This document shows, piece after piece, positions 27,111-35,546 of a DNA stretch of 64,000 nt (position 1 is its first letter; every line of letters begins with the position of its first letter). Position numbers and translations under genes: made by a program. The stretch lies in the NCBI RefSeq assembly GCF_947495725.1, contig NZ_CANLZZ010000003.1, forward strand, positions 366,341 through 430,340. Direction: 5' to 3'. Origin of the DNA: an uncultured Lutibacter sp. Its GTDB lineage: Bacteria; Bacteroidota; Bacteroidia; Flavobacteriales; Flavobacteriaceae. A model generated the notes under the pieces. That model was not told where the DNA came from, made no database searches, and saw only the letters and a list, made by a program, of their open reading frames with translations.

Positions 27111-28305
27111 ATTGAATTGTTTTTTTAAATTTTTCTATCATTTTATTAAGTTGAATCAATTCATCGCTCGAAATTTCATTTTTAAGATGAATTACATCAC
27201 AAAACTTAAAAAGTTTTTCAACTTCTTTTAATTCGTTTCCACTTCGCAAAGCGACATAGTTATAAAAATTATCATCAATTGTTGTAGTTGGTATATGTAA
27301 TTTTGTTCGTACAAATTCTAATAAATAACTAATTTTATGTTCTGCAATATTTTTATGTTCTTGCTTTTCGAAATACATATTAGCAATGGTTTGCGTAAAT
27401 GCCACCGTTTGGTTTTTTAACGGAGTAATTATTGGAATACTTCGCTGTTTTCTTTTTCCTTCAAAAATTACAAATAATAAAATACCAATTAACGCCATAT
27501 AATAAGCCCATTTTAAGTGTTTTGAACTTAATAGATATTTTATTGGAGAGGTAATTTTACTTTTTCCTGTTTTATAATACGAATCCCATAAAATTGGAAT
27601 GTCTTCTCTTAAATAAGATAAAATATTTGCTGCGTGCTGATGATTATTTTCTGATAAAATTGAGTAATTGGTAAAAACCTCAGGAAAAGTATGTAAATAA
27701 AAATTACCTTTTCCATATTTAAATTTAACAAAATTTACACCTTCCTCTGTTCTTTCTTCATTTTCGTTTACATATCCCGAAATACCTAAAACTGTTGTAT
27801 TTATTGTATCTATTTTTGTAAAAACCTGATTTACAAGTGGTCGCTTAAAAGAATACTCTTTTCCTTTAAATGATGTGTTTAGGAGTTTAAAAAATAACTT
27901 TTCATCCAAATTTTTACTTATCAATCTTTCGGTTTCAAAATTTAAAGTATCAATGTTCATTCCGTGTGTCGAAATAAAAACATCATTACCTCTATTTACA
28001 AAATTCATTAACCTCAAAAATTCATCATCTCCAAAATTTAATTTTTCATCAACAAAAAAATAAGTGCCAACTAATGAAGTATCTTGTAAAAAAATATAAG
28101 GCGGAATATTGACTGATGATACTTCTGTTTTTGGAAATAAGGTTTTTAATTCCTTTTTTAAAATATAGGTTCCATAAGGAATTTTATGCTTTGCAGTATA
28201 ACTTGGAAACCAATTAACTGGTTGTTTTTTTGTGCTTTCAAGATATAAAAACCCTAAAATTAACAGCACTAAAGCAACTATGTATATTTTCGATCTTTTA
28301 TCCAA
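27100..28305 (-). CDS. DUF4350 domain membrane protein
   Basis: The 401-residue protein has an N-terminal transmembrane anchor (about 7-22), a periplasmic DUF4350 domain resembling a class-I glutaminase/ThuA-like fold (LVGTYFFVDEKLNFGDDEFL, FVNRGNDVFIST), a second transmembrane segment (about 267-283, YYMALIGILLFVIFEG) and a helical cytoplasmic tail. DUF4350 proteins accompany MoxR and DUF4129 proteins. The gene is tightly packed: 1 bp after DUF4129 and overlapping moxR by 11 bp. Function unknown. Confidence 0.85.
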   Translation of the reverse strand: MDKRSKIYIVALVLLILGFLYLESTKKQPVNWFPSYTAKHKIPYGTYILKKELKTLFPKTEVSSVNIPPYIFLQDTSLVGTYFFVDEKLNFGDDEFLRLMNFVNRGNDVFISTHGMNIDTLNFETERLISKNLDEKLFFKLLNTSFKGKEYSFKRPLVNQVFTKIDTINTTVLGISGYVNENEERTEEGVNFVKFKYGKGNFYLHTFPEVFTNYSILSENNHQHAANILSYLREDIPILWDSYYKTGKSKITSPIKYLLSSKHLKWAYYMALIGILLFVIFEGKRKQRSIPIITPLKNQTVAFTQTIANMYFEKQEHKNIAEHKISYLLEFVRTKLHIPTTTIDDNFYNYVALRSGNELKEVEKLFKFCDVIHLKNEISSDELIQLNKMIEKFKKTIQYGN

Positions 28306-28306
28306 A

Positions 28307-29047
28307 TTAGTTTTTATTTATTAATTCTGCTGCCTTTTGAAAATCGGCAACTACTTTAGAGAATTCTATTTCACTAATTTCAAAGTTTCCGTACCATACA
28401 AAATCGTACAACCTAGTTAGTTTTTTAAAAGATGTTCCAATTGTTGGTTTTGATATTTCTTTAATATAATCTTCGTTTGTTTTTTGTTGTTCCCAAGCTA
28501 TTAACTGTTTATTTTCTAATTGTCTTAAAATATTTAAGTAGTAATACCTAATTGCCAGCCTAAAATTTTTCTGTTCTATTGCTTGCGAAATTAATTTTAA
28601 CAAATCACTTCTTTTTATTAATGCTTCATCTTCTGTAATGGTAACTATTGCTTCGTTAGCAGAATTTGAAACTATTGAGTTTGAATTTACTTTTAAAAAG
28701 AATTTTAGGATAAAAAACAATAACAAACCAACAATTATATAAGGTATCGATTTTAAAATGCCTGCAAAAACTCCTTTAGCATATTTCATACCAAAAATCC
28801 ACTCTAAAAATCCCATAAACTGCCTAACGAGCCAATTAAAAACACGTTCTAAAAAGGTAGGTTCTCTTTCTATTTTTTCTTCTAAATAATCAAAATCTTT
28901 ATCTAATTTGTATTCATTTAATTTTTTTAAATCAAACTTTTTTTGAACAATAGTACTTTTGTCATTTTTCACCATTAATGAATCCGTTTGAGCATAAATC
29001 CCAACGAAAAACATTAAAAAAAACATTAAAATGACTGATTTGTACAT
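28307..29047 (-). CDS. DUF4129 domain protein
   Basis: A 246-residue membrane protein: a signal-like hydrophobic start (about 4-20, ending VGIYAQ), a soluble stretch, a transmembrane segment around 97-118 (PYIIVGLLLFFILKFFL) and a C-terminal DUF4129 helical domain (IRYYYLNILRQLENKQLI, about 160-178). DUF4129 in other bacteria is fused to or next to transglutaminase-like and MoxR/DUF58 proteins. It lies 3 bp after its upstream neighbour and 1 bp before DUF4350. Function unknown beyond cluster membership. Confidence 0.82.
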   Translation of the reverse strand: MYKSVILMFFLMFFVGIYAQTDSLMVKNDKSTIVQKKFDLKKLNEYKLDKDFDYLEEKIEREPTFLERVFNWLVRQFMGFLEWIFGMKYAKGVFAGILKSIPYIIVGLLLFFILKFFLKVNSNSIVSNSANEAIVTITEDEALIKRSDLLKLISQAIEQKNFRLAIRYYYLNILRQLENKQLIAWEQQKTNEDYIKEISKPTIGTSFKKLTRLYDFVWYGNFEISEIEFSKVVADFQKAAELINKN

Positions 29048-29050
29048 TAA

Positions 29051-29941
29051 CTATTCTTCAATTTTTGAGTTACCTAAACTATCAATTTTTTCGAAAGTTC
29101 CTGTTAAGTTTTTTTGTTCATTTAAATCGAAATAAATAAAAACTGTAGAAATAAGTGGAATTGAATATAATATAAATTGAAATATATAAGAGCCAATTGT
29201 TAAAGCCAAATATATTGGATCTTTAAACATTGAAAATACCGCAGTTGGATCGTCTCCACCCATTGCAGTTCCCATTTTAATAAATTGATAAATCATTGCA
29301 GGAATAGAAAATGCTTGCCCTAAAATCATTAATAAAATCCAAACAACTAATAAAACTCCAAAAGTATTCCACCACTCTCCTTTTATTAAGGTAAAACAAT
29401 GTGAAAATGTATCGCCAACACTTTTATTTTCAAAAACCATTATTGAAGTAGCAATGGAGAACACAGTTCCTAAATATATTCCTGGTGCGTAACAAAATAT
29501 CATACCAAATACGGTTACAATTGTAATTAAAACTCCTAATCCTAAAAACTTCCATACATTTTTTAGTATATTTTCTTTAACTTCAGAAAATTGAGGTTTC
29601 CCATTATTATTTATATAGGATTTTATAAAATATAAGGATGACATTGATAGTAAGGTATACAACAAAATATAAACGAATATAATTCCAAAAACCCAAGAAA
29701 ATATTTGTGACAAAAAACCAATTGGGTTAGATTCTACTTCGTCCATATTTGTAAATAAATCGGCCATTGTAAACATATACAATACTAAAACCGCTAGTCC
29801 AATTAATAAAACAGGTCCAACAATTTTTAATACGGTTAAAAAATACTCCTTCCAATTCTCTCTTATAAATTTAAACGTATCGGAAATAATAGTTCCTAAA
29901 TCGCGTTCTTTTTTAAATTCTATAAAATTATTATTCTCCAT
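29051..29941 (-). CDS. Polytopic membrane protein of the MoxR cluster
   Basis: A 296-residue protein with about six hydrophobic segments (starting about 40-60, 85-110, 140-165, 195-215, 250-275) and a short polar N-terminus KKERDLGTIISDTFKFIRENW that resembles the start of YciC/glycerophosphodiester-phosphodiesterase-membrane-domain type proteins of Bacteroidota. I cannot assign it a role. Its start overlaps the SpoIIM-like gene by 11 bp and it is 3 bp from the DUF4129 gene, so it is co-translated with the cluster. Confidence 0.8.
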   Translation of the reverse strand: MENNNFIEFKKERDLGTIISDTFKFIRENWKEYFLTVLKIVGPVLLIGLAVLVLYMFTMADLFTNMDEVESNPIGFLSQIFSWVFGIIFVYILLYTLLSMSSLYFIKSYINNNGKPQFSEVKENILKNVWKFLGLGVLITIVTVFGMIFCYAPGIYLGTVFSIATSIMVFENKSVGDTFSHCFTLIKGEWWNTFGVLLVVWILLMILGQAFSIPAMIYQFIKMGTAMGGDDPTAVFSMFKDPIYLALTIGSYIFQFILYSIPLISTVFIYFDLNEQKNLTGTFEKIDSLGNSKIEE

Positions 29942-30896
29942 TTACTTTTAATTTATTTAATTTAATTGGGTAAATTATATAGTAGTATACTATAACTGTT
30001 AATGATGTTAAAATTATAATAATTGCTAACCAATCTGGCATTTCTGTATGTCTGGTAACAAAACCTTCCAAAAAACCAGCAACAATAAAAAATGGAATTG
30101 TACTTACCATAATTTTTAAACCAGCTTTAAAACTTCTTTTAAAAGATTCTAACCGAGTATAAGTTTTTGGAAACAAAAGTCCATTCCCTAAAACCAAGCC
30201 TGCGCAACCAGCAATTATTATTACCGAAATTTCTATGGTTCCGTGTATCCATATTGTTCTTGAAGATTCCCAAAGTAGGCCTTTATCATAAAAAAAATAT
30301 AAAAACGAACCCAACATTATTCCATTTTGCATCATCACATATAAGGTTCCAACAGAAAACAACATTCCAAAAACAAAAGCCATCATTGCCACTTTAATAT
30401 TATTCAAGGTAATTTGAATAAACATACTACTTTCATCCATTTTTTTATAAACCGCCATTGGATCGCCACTATCTATGTTTTCTAGGGTCATATTTACATA
30501 GTTATCACCTAAAATTAACCTAACAAAATCGCCATCGTTTGCTGCAGAATAAGCTCCAATTATTGCAAAAAACAAAAAGGTTACAAATGCTATATATAAT
30601 TGTTTATGATAAACATAAAATTGAATTGGAAATTCATGTTTAAAAAAATTTACTAATCTATTTTTATTTTCTTTTTTGGTTTTATAAATTTTTTGATGCG
30701 CCTTAGAAGCAATTGAATTTAAATATAAAACAGTATTACTTTGAGGATAAAAGGTTTTTGCATAACTTAAATCATCTGTAATTTCAATGTATAAATCAGA
30801 TAGTTTATCAGGTGAAACTTGCTCTTTTTTTTCAAGAACATTTTCAAATAACAACCATTTATTTTTATTTCTTTTTACAAATGATGCTTCACGCAT
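29931..30896 (-). CDS. Stage II sporulation protein M-like (SpoIIM) membrane protein
   Basis: The 321-residue protein has a charged N-terminal cytoplasmic region (about 1-95) and five or so transmembrane segments, with the SpoIIM-family strings NNIKVAMMAFVFGMLFSVG and FLYFFYDKGLL and the WIHGTIEISVIIIAGCAGL helix. SpoIIM homologues are widespread in non-sporulating bacteria next to RDD and MoxR genes; in Bacillus SpoIIM is part of a peptidoglycan-degrading complex, but that role cannot be transferred here. First gene of the minus-strand cluster, divergent from an RDD-domain gene. Confidence 0.88.
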   Translation of the reverse strand: MREASFVKRNKNKWLLFENVLEKKEQVSPDKLSDLYIEITDDLSYAKTFYPQSNTVLYLNSIASKAHQKIYKTKKENKNRLVNFFKHEFPIQFYVYHKQLYIAFVTFLFFAIIGAYSAANDGDFVRLILGDNYVNMTLENIDSGDPMAVYKKMDESSMFIQITLNNIKVAMMAFVFGMLFSVGTLYVMMQNGIMLGSFLYFFYDKGLLWESSRTIWIHGTIEISVIIIAGCAGLVLGNGLLFPKTYTRLESFKRSFKAGLKIMVSTIPFFIVAGFLEGFVTRHTEMPDWLAIIIILTSLTVIVYYYIIYPIKLNKLKVNGE

Positions 30897-31003
30897 TTTT
30901 TATATTTTTGCTTTTTCAATATAGCAATAAATTATATTGATATTTTTAAGTTAACGAATGTAAAAAATCAATTCGTTTCAGCCAAAAAGATTAAACACTA
31001 TTA

Positions 31004-31723
31004 ATGGATAATTTTAAAATAGAAACTGCCCAAAACATTACTATTCAACAAAATGTTGCTCCCTTAAGTACTCGTATTGGTGCTTTTTTAATTGATATGC
31101 TTATTATTGGAGGTTATTATACATTAATTTTAGTTGTTTTAAATGCCTTAGGGTTTATGCCTACCGAGAATATTTTTGTTTATTATTCAATTGTAAGTTT
31201 ACCTGTATTCTTTTATAGCCTAATTTTTGAAACTTTAATGAATGGGCAAACTCCTGGTAAATATTTTAACAAAATTAGAGTTACAAAAATTGACGGTTCA
31301 AAACCCACATTTGGAAGTTTTTTAATTAGATGGATGTTGCGTTTAATAGACATAACTTTGGCATCTGGTTCTATTGCGTTATTAACTATTTTATTAAATG
31401 GAAAAGGACAACGATTAGGTGATTTAGCAGCTGGTACTACTGTAATTACAGAGCGTAAAACGGTATCAATTAATAATACCTTAATTGTTGATTTACCAGA
31501 GGAATACACTCCTACTTTCAGTCAAGTTACAATGCTTAGCGACACTGATATTCAAACTATTAAAGAGCTTTATTTAAAAGCGAAAAGAAATGGAAATCAC
31601 AATACAATAGTTAAATTACACGAAAAAATAATTGATTTAACTGGTATAAATTCAGATTTAAAACCAATTGAATTAATTGATATTGTTATTAAAGATTACA
31701 ATTATTTCACTCAAAAAATGTAA
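31004..31723 (+). CDS. RDD family membrane protein
   Basis: A 239-residue protein with the RDD domain: RIGAFLIDMLII (Arg and Asp hallmark residues) at about 24-35, two further hydrophobic segments around 50-70 and 110-130, and GQTPGKYFNKIRV plus QRLGDLAAGTTVI strings typical of the family. The C-terminal 75 residues are soluble and helical. It is divergent from the SpoIIM-like gene with a 107-bp gap; RDD and SpoIIM genes are usual companions of MoxR clusters. Possible ion or small-solute transport role is known only for a few members. Confidence 0.88.
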   Translation: MDNFKIETAQNITIQQNVAPLSTRIGAFLIDMLIIGGYYTLILVVLNALGFMPTENIFVYYSIVSLPVFFYSLIFETLMNGQTPGKYFNKIRVTKIDGSKPTFGSFLIRWMLRLIDITLASGSIALLTILLNGKGQRLGDLAAGTTVITERKTVSINNTLIVDLPEEYTPTFSQVTMLSDTDIQTIKELYLKAKRNGNHNTIVKLHEKIIDLTGINSDLKPIELIDIVIKDYNYFTQKM

Positions 31724-31836
31724 CTAAATCTTTTTTTAAACAACGATTTAAAAACGATTTAATAAATTGATTTTAATACTAATAAATAACTTAAAAAAAC
31801 TTTGTATTTTTTAAGTTTAAGAATTCCGAACTTAAT

Positions 31837-31844
31837 TATATTTG
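31837..31844 (+). promoter_or_regulatory. -7 promoter box upstream of TRIC-type gene
   Basis: TATATTTG matches TAnnTTTG perfectly, 22 bp before the ATG at 31867. No clear TTG at -33. Confidence 0.45.
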
Positions 31845-31866
31845 CTAAAATTTTAACACAACTAAA

Positions 31867-32481
31867 ATGTCCTTTTTTGAAATATTAGATATTACAGCTG
31901 TTGTCGCATTTGCAATTTCTGGAGCATTGGTAGCAATGAGAAAAAGATTAGATCCTTTTGGTGTTTTTATAATTGCTTTCTCTACATCTGTAGGCGGAGG
32001 TACCCTAAGGGATGTTTTAATAGATAAACCTGTTTTTTGGATTGAAAATGTAATTTACTTTTACCCAATATTAATTGGAGTTTTATTAGCAATATTTTTT
32101 AGAAAAAAGTTAAAATATTTAAGTAAATCGTTGTTTTTATTTGATACTATAGGTTTAGGTATATATACAATTGTTGGAACTGAAATAGGAATAGTGTATG
32201 GTTTACATCCTATAATATGTATTTCTCTTGGTACAATTTCCGCATCATTTGGAGGAGTAACACGCGATATTTTATGCAACAAAATTCCAATAATTTTTCA
32301 AAAAGAAATTTATGCTACAGCTAGTATTGCTGGGGCTATTGCTTTTTTAGTTCTAACACATTATAAAGTTGATGAAACTGTTGCATATATATTAACTTCG
32401 AGCATTGTAATAATAATTAGGTTAATCTCTGTAAAATTTAAATTACAACTTCCTACTTTTTATACACATATGATTTCATAA
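31867..32481 (+). CDS. TRIC-family (UPF0126) cation channel protein
   Basis: Inner-membrane protein of 204 residues, built from two homologous three-helix halves (UPF0126 repeats). Each half carries the glycine-rich motif: SVGGGTLRDVL at about 41-51 and ASFGGVTRDIL at about 124-134, which line the pore in characterised TRIC channels. A seventh helix ends the protein. TRIC-type proteins conduct potassium or other monovalent cations, and some bacterial ones were proposed as glycine transporters (YicG-like). Its stop shares one base with the start of the Nudix gene (TAATG), implying translational coupling. Confidence 0.9.
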   Translation: MSFFEILDITAVVAFAISGALVAMRKRLDPFGVFIIAFSTSVGGGTLRDVLIDKPVFWIENVIYFYPILIGVLLAIFFRKKLKYLSKSLFLFDTIGLGIYTIVGTEIGIVYGLHPIICISLGTISASFGGVTRDILCNKIPIIFQKEIYATASIAGAIAFLVLTHYKVDETVAYILTSSIVIIIRLISVKFKLQLPTFYTHMIS

Positions 32482-33116
32482 TGGATTTTAATAAATTTAA
32501 ACATATAATTTCAAAAATTGAAACTGCTAAATTAGGTGGATTAGAAGCACAATTTAAATTGGCTCCAGAAATTCGAAGACCTTTTTCTGAAGAAATTATA
32601 AATTCTAAAAACCCTAAAAAAGCAGCTGTATTAGTAGTTTTTTATCCAAATAATTTTGGTGAGGTAAACTTTTTATTAACTGAAAGAGCAAGTTATAAAG
32701 GCACTCATTCTGCACAGATTAGTTTTCCTGGAGGAAAAGTTAATAATACGGATTACTCTATTAAGCACACTGCACTGAGAGAATCTAATGAAGAAGTTGG
32801 TTTAATTGAAAAGGATATTGTTGTTTTTAAAGAAATGACCAATGTGTATATTCCTCCAAGTAATTTTTTGGTAACACCATTTCTCAGTTATTTAAATTAC
32901 ACTCCTACTTTTAAAAAAAATTATGAAGTAAAAGATTTAATTGAAGTAAAATTATCCGATTTTTTAAGTGAAGATGCACAAACTTCAACAACCTTATCTA
33001 CATCTTATGCTAAAAACATGAAAGTACCTTGCTATAAATTAAACAGTTACATTGTTTGGGGAGCAACAGCAATGATGCTAAGCGAGATAAAGGAACTGTT
33101 AAAAAAGTATCATTAA
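32481..33116 (+). CDS. Nudix hydrolase, CoA pyrophosphatase type
   Basis: The 211-residue cytoplasmic protein fits the NudL/YeaB coenzyme A pyrophosphatase family, which splits CoA into phosphopantetheine and 3',5'-ADP. The Nudix box is visible as GGKVNN followed by HTALRESNEEVGL (about 85-110); as in other NudL proteins the region before it reads ISFPGGKV, and LLTERASYKGTHSAQ upstream corresponds to the CoA-binding UPF0035 signature. Start overlaps the TRIC gene stop. An acyltransferase gene follows 35 bp later, so the three genes likely form an operon. Confidence 0.9.
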   Translation: MDFNKFKHIISKIETAKLGGLEAQFKLAPEIRRPFSEEIINSKNPKKAAVLVVFYPNNFGEVNFLLTERASYKGTHSAQISFPGGKVNNTDYSIKHTALRESNEEVGLIEKDIVVFKEMTNVYIPPSNFLVTPFLSYLNYTPTFKKNYEVKDLIEVKLSDFLSEDAQTSTTLSTSYAKNMKVPCYKLNSYIVWGATAMMLSEIKELLKKYH

Positions 33117-33151
33117 TTTTTAGTAAGTTTGTACTAATCAAAACTAACTAC

Positions 33152-33958
33152 ATGCCTCTATTTAAACGTAATCCATTTGGACATATTTTATTTCTTAAAA
33201 AATGGCTAATTAGATTTTTTGGACTTGTTTCACATGGACGTTATAGAAGATTTAATGATTTAACCATAGAAGGATCGGAAATAATTAGAAGTTTACCCGA
33301 AAAAAATGTGTTATTTGTATCAAATCATCAAACTTATTTTGCTGACGTAGCTGCAATGTTACACGTTTTTAATGCTTCTTTAAAGGGACGCGAAAACACC
33401 CTAAAAAATGTTGGTTATATTTGGAATCCTAAGTTAAACATATATTATATAGCAGCTAGAGAAACTATGAAAGCTGGACTATTACCTAAAATATTTGCAT
33501 ATGCTGGTTCTATTTCAATTCAACGTACTTGGAGAAGTGCCGGAAAAGATGTAAATCGACAAGTAAAAATGTCGGACATTAGTAATATTGGAGTTGCTTT
33601 AAATGATGGTTGGGTTATAACATTTCCACAAGGAACAACAACACCCTTTAAACCACTACGAAGAGGAACAGCACATATTATTAAAACATATAAACCTGTT
33701 GTAGTTCCAATTGTAATAGATGGTTTTAGAAGAGCCTATGATAAAAAAGGACTAAATATAAAAAAGAGAAATGTTTTACAATCAATGGTAATTAAAGAAC
33801 CGATGAAAATTGATTATGAAAATGAATCTTTTGATGAAATAGTTTCTAAAATAGAAATGGAAATTGAACAACATCCATCATTTTTAAAAGTACTGTCTGT
33901 TGAAGAATACAAGAAACAAGAAGACGAATTAAACGCCAAAAGAAAGTTTTGGAGTTAA
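33152..33958 (+). CDS. PlsC-like 1-acyl-sn-glycerol-3-phosphate acyltransferase, divergent motifs
   Basis: Membrane-associated acyltransferase of 268 residues. The frame is open further upstream to 33056, but that part overlaps the Nudix gene; MPLFKRNPFG at 33152 is the sensible start. The catalytic His-Asp motif reads N58-H59-Q-T-Y-F-A-D65, with five residues between His and Asp instead of four, and the FPEGT motif reads F158-P-Q160-G-T. The rest (VVPIVIDGFRRAY, C-terminal helix) fits the PlsC family. The changes may be a clade-specific variant with a different acceptor; activity is not certain. Ends at a strong terminator. Confidence 0.8.
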   Translation: MPLFKRNPFGHILFLKKWLIRFFGLVSHGRYRRFNDLTIEGSEIIRSLPEKNVLFVSNHQTYFADVAAMLHVFNASLKGRENTLKNVGYIWNPKLNIYYIAARETMKAGLLPKIFAYAGSISIQRTWRSAGKDVNRQVKMSDISNIGVALNDGWVITFPQGTTTPFKPLRRGTAHIIKTYKPVVVPIVIDGFRRAYDKKGLNIKKRNVLQSMVIKEPMKIDYENESFDEIVSKIEMEIEQHPSFLKVLSVEEYKKQEDELNAKRKFWS

Positions 33959-33960
33959 AA

Positions 33961-33993
33961 AAAAGGGTCACATATGTATGTGACCCTTTTTTT
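33961..33993. terminator. Bidirectional terminator between acyltransferase gene and dps
   Basis: AAAAGGGTCACATA (33961-33974) pairs with TATGTGACCCTTTT (33977-33990); A- and T-runs on both sides. Converging genes share it. Confidence 0.92.
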
Positions 33994-34002
33994 ATGTTTC
34001 AT

Positions 34003-34473
34003 TTAATTTAACCAAGCATTCAACATCCAAATTGTTTTTTCTTGCTCTCCAATAAAATCACTCATCATAGAATTTGTTCCTTCATCGCTAGCCTCATCAG
34101 ATTCTGCTAAAATAATTCTTTCAACCTTAAGTAATTCAGAAAGAGAATCTACTACTAATTGAACTGCAATTACATCGTTATTAATATTTTCACCAACCGG
34201 GACTTTGGCTAATTCAGTATATTTTTCAAATGTATGTAGAGGTACACCTCCTAGAGTTAAAATACGTTCTGCAATTAAATCAATTTTCTCTTGTGAATCT
34301 GTATATAACTCCTCAAATTTAATATGTAATTCAAAAAAAGATTTCCCTTTAATATTCCAATGTAATCCTCTTAAACTTTGATAATACACTTGAAAATTAG
34401 CTAATAACTCGTTCAATCCTATTACTAAGTTTTCTGTTTCTTTTTTATCTAAACCAATAATTGTTTTATTCAT
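34003..34473 (-). CDS. dps: Dps-family DNA-binding/ferritin-like protein
   Basis: Protects DNA from iron and peroxide by oxidising Fe2+ with H2O2 inside a 12-mer. The intersubunit ferroxidase ligands are visible in HWNIKGKSFFELH (two His 12 apart) and in the following helix (D and E of KIDLIAERI, with Glu in place of one Asp). Start chosen at MNKTIIGLDKK (156 residues, usual length); the frame runs on to an ATG at 34524, but that would place the start upstream of the -7 box at 34511-34518. It is divergent from an oxyR-type gene, as expected for a peroxide-stress pair. Confidence 0.93.
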   Translation of the reverse strand: MNKTIIGLDKKETENLVIGLNELLANFQVYYQSLRGLHWNIKGKSFFELHIKFEELYTDSQEKIDLIAERILTLGGVPLHTFEKYTELAKVPVGENINNDVIAVQLVVDSLSELLKVERIILAESDEASDEGTNSMMSDFIGEQEKTIWMLNAWLN

Positions 34474-34510
34474 AATATGTATATTTAATTTATTTTTTAT
34501 TTCTACACCA

Positions 34511-34518
34511 CAAAAATA
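34511..34518 (-). promoter_or_regulatory. dps promoter -7 box
   Basis: Minus-strand TATTTTTG, a perfect TAnnTTTG, 38 bp upstream of the chosen dps start. No TTG at standard spacing, consistent with an activator-dependent (OxyR) promoter. AT-rich ATAG-type repeats (GATAG near 34555, ATAG near 34585) lie upstream but I cannot define an OxyR operator. Confidence 0.55.
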
Positions 34519-34590
34519 TTTCAAAAAACATCAATTAAAGTATAATTATAATCGATAGTTTTAATATCTTTATCGTAAATATTTATAGTT

Positions 34591-35535
34591 ATGACAATTA
34601 CTCAATTAAAATATGTGTTAGCAGTTGCAGAATATCAAAATTTCACAAATGCTTCAGAGCATTGTTTTGTTACTCAACCAACACTTAGTATGCAAATTCA
34701 AAAACTTGAAGATGAACTTGATACAAAAATTTTTAATAGAAACAAAAAACCTATTCAACTTACGGAAATTGGAAAAAAGATAGTTGAACAAGCAAAAATT
34801 ATTGTTGATGAAAGCATTAGAATTAATGATATTGTTGAACAACAGAAAGGATATATAGGCGGTGATTTTAAATTAGGTATTATTCCAACAATAATGCCAA
34901 CACTTTTACCAATATTTTTGAAAACATTTATAAAAAAATACCCAAAAGTTAATCTAAAAATTGAAGAGCTTACCACAGAAGAGATTGTTAAAAAATTAAG
35001 TGAAGGACATATTGATGTTGCAATTGCTGCTACCCCTTTAGAAAATGAGAACATTAAAGAAAAAGTACTTTATTATGAGCCATTTGTAGGCTTTGTGCCT
35101 AATGATCACCGTTTACATGATTTGAAAAAGATAGATATTGAAAATTTAAATATTGAGGATATTTTATTGTTAGAAGACGGGCATTGCTTTAAAGAAAGTG
35201 TTATTAATATTTGTAGTGCAATTGGAAATAAGAATCAACATTTTCAATTACATAGTGGAAGCTTTGACACTTTAATAAAACTATCCAAAGAAGGATTAGG
35301 AATGACATTATTGCCATATCTTCAAACTTTAGATTTAAATGAAAAAGACAAAAAATATTTAAAAGAATTCCAAGAGCCAGTTCCGGCAAGAGAAGTAAGT
35401 ATTATTTATCATAAATCGCATTTAAAAATACACTTAATTGATGCTCTTAAAAATGTAATTGACGGACTTATTAGGGGTGTAATAGCTTTTAATAATGTTA
35501 AAATAATAAGTCCACTGCAAAAAAAAGGAGCCTAA
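34591..35535 (+). CDS. oxyR: OxyR-type LysR regulator (hydrogen peroxide sensor)
   Basis: LysR-type regulator of 314 residues. The N-terminal winged HTH (about 1-60) is MTITQLKYVLAVAEYQNFTN followed by the usual recognition helix (TQPTLSMQIQKLEDEL). The regulatory domain has the peroxide-sensing pair at exactly the E. coli OxyR positions: Cys199 in DGHCF and Cys208 eight residues later in INICSA; these form the disulphide that activates OxyR. Divergently transcribed from dps, a classic OxyR target. Its last codons and stop lie inside the terminator hairpin shared with the convergent small gene, and the two genes overlap by 4 bp. Confidence 0.93.
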   Translation: MTITQLKYVLAVAEYQNFTNASEHCFVTQPTLSMQIQKLEDELDTKIFNRNKKPIQLTEIGKKIVEQAKIIVDESIRINDIVEQQKGYIGGDFKLGIIPTIMPTLLPIFLKTFIKKYPKVNLKIEELTTEEIVKKLSEGHIDVAIAATPLENENIKEKVLYYEPFVGFVPNDHRLHDLKKIDIENLNIEDILLLEDGHCFKESVINICSAIGNKNQHFQLHSGSFDTLIKLSKEGLGMTLLPYLQTLDLNEKDKKYLKEFQEPVPAREVSIIYHKSHLKIHLIDALKNVIDGLIRGVIAFNNVKIISPLQKKGA

Positions 35536-35546
35536 AGGCTCCTTTT
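35523..35546. terminator. Terminator overlapping the stop codons of two convergent genes
   Basis: AAAAGGAGCC (35523-35532), loop TAAA, GGCTCCTTTT (35537-35546). The loop contains the oxyR stop codon and the hairpin also encodes the last residues of the convergent 70-residue gene. Confidence 0.85.

Noticed and set aside
31789-31816. AT-only hairpin between the RDD and TRIC genes as a terminator
   Set aside because: The stem ACTTAAAAAA/TTTTTTAAGT has only one or two G-C pairs and could arise by chance in such A+T-rich sequence.
33056-33151. Acyltransferase start at 33056
   Set aside because: That part overlaps the Nudix gene in another frame and does not look like protein of this family; the ATG at 33152 gives a typical start.
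34474-34524. N-terminal extension of dps to the ATG at 34524
   Set aside because: The extension spans the perfect -7 box at 34511-34518 and gives a non-Dps-like leader; the start at 34473 gives the normal family length.
34654-35054. ORFs antisense to oxyR
   Set aside because: Shadow frames of a clear LysR gene with low-complexity Asn/Phe/Ser composition.
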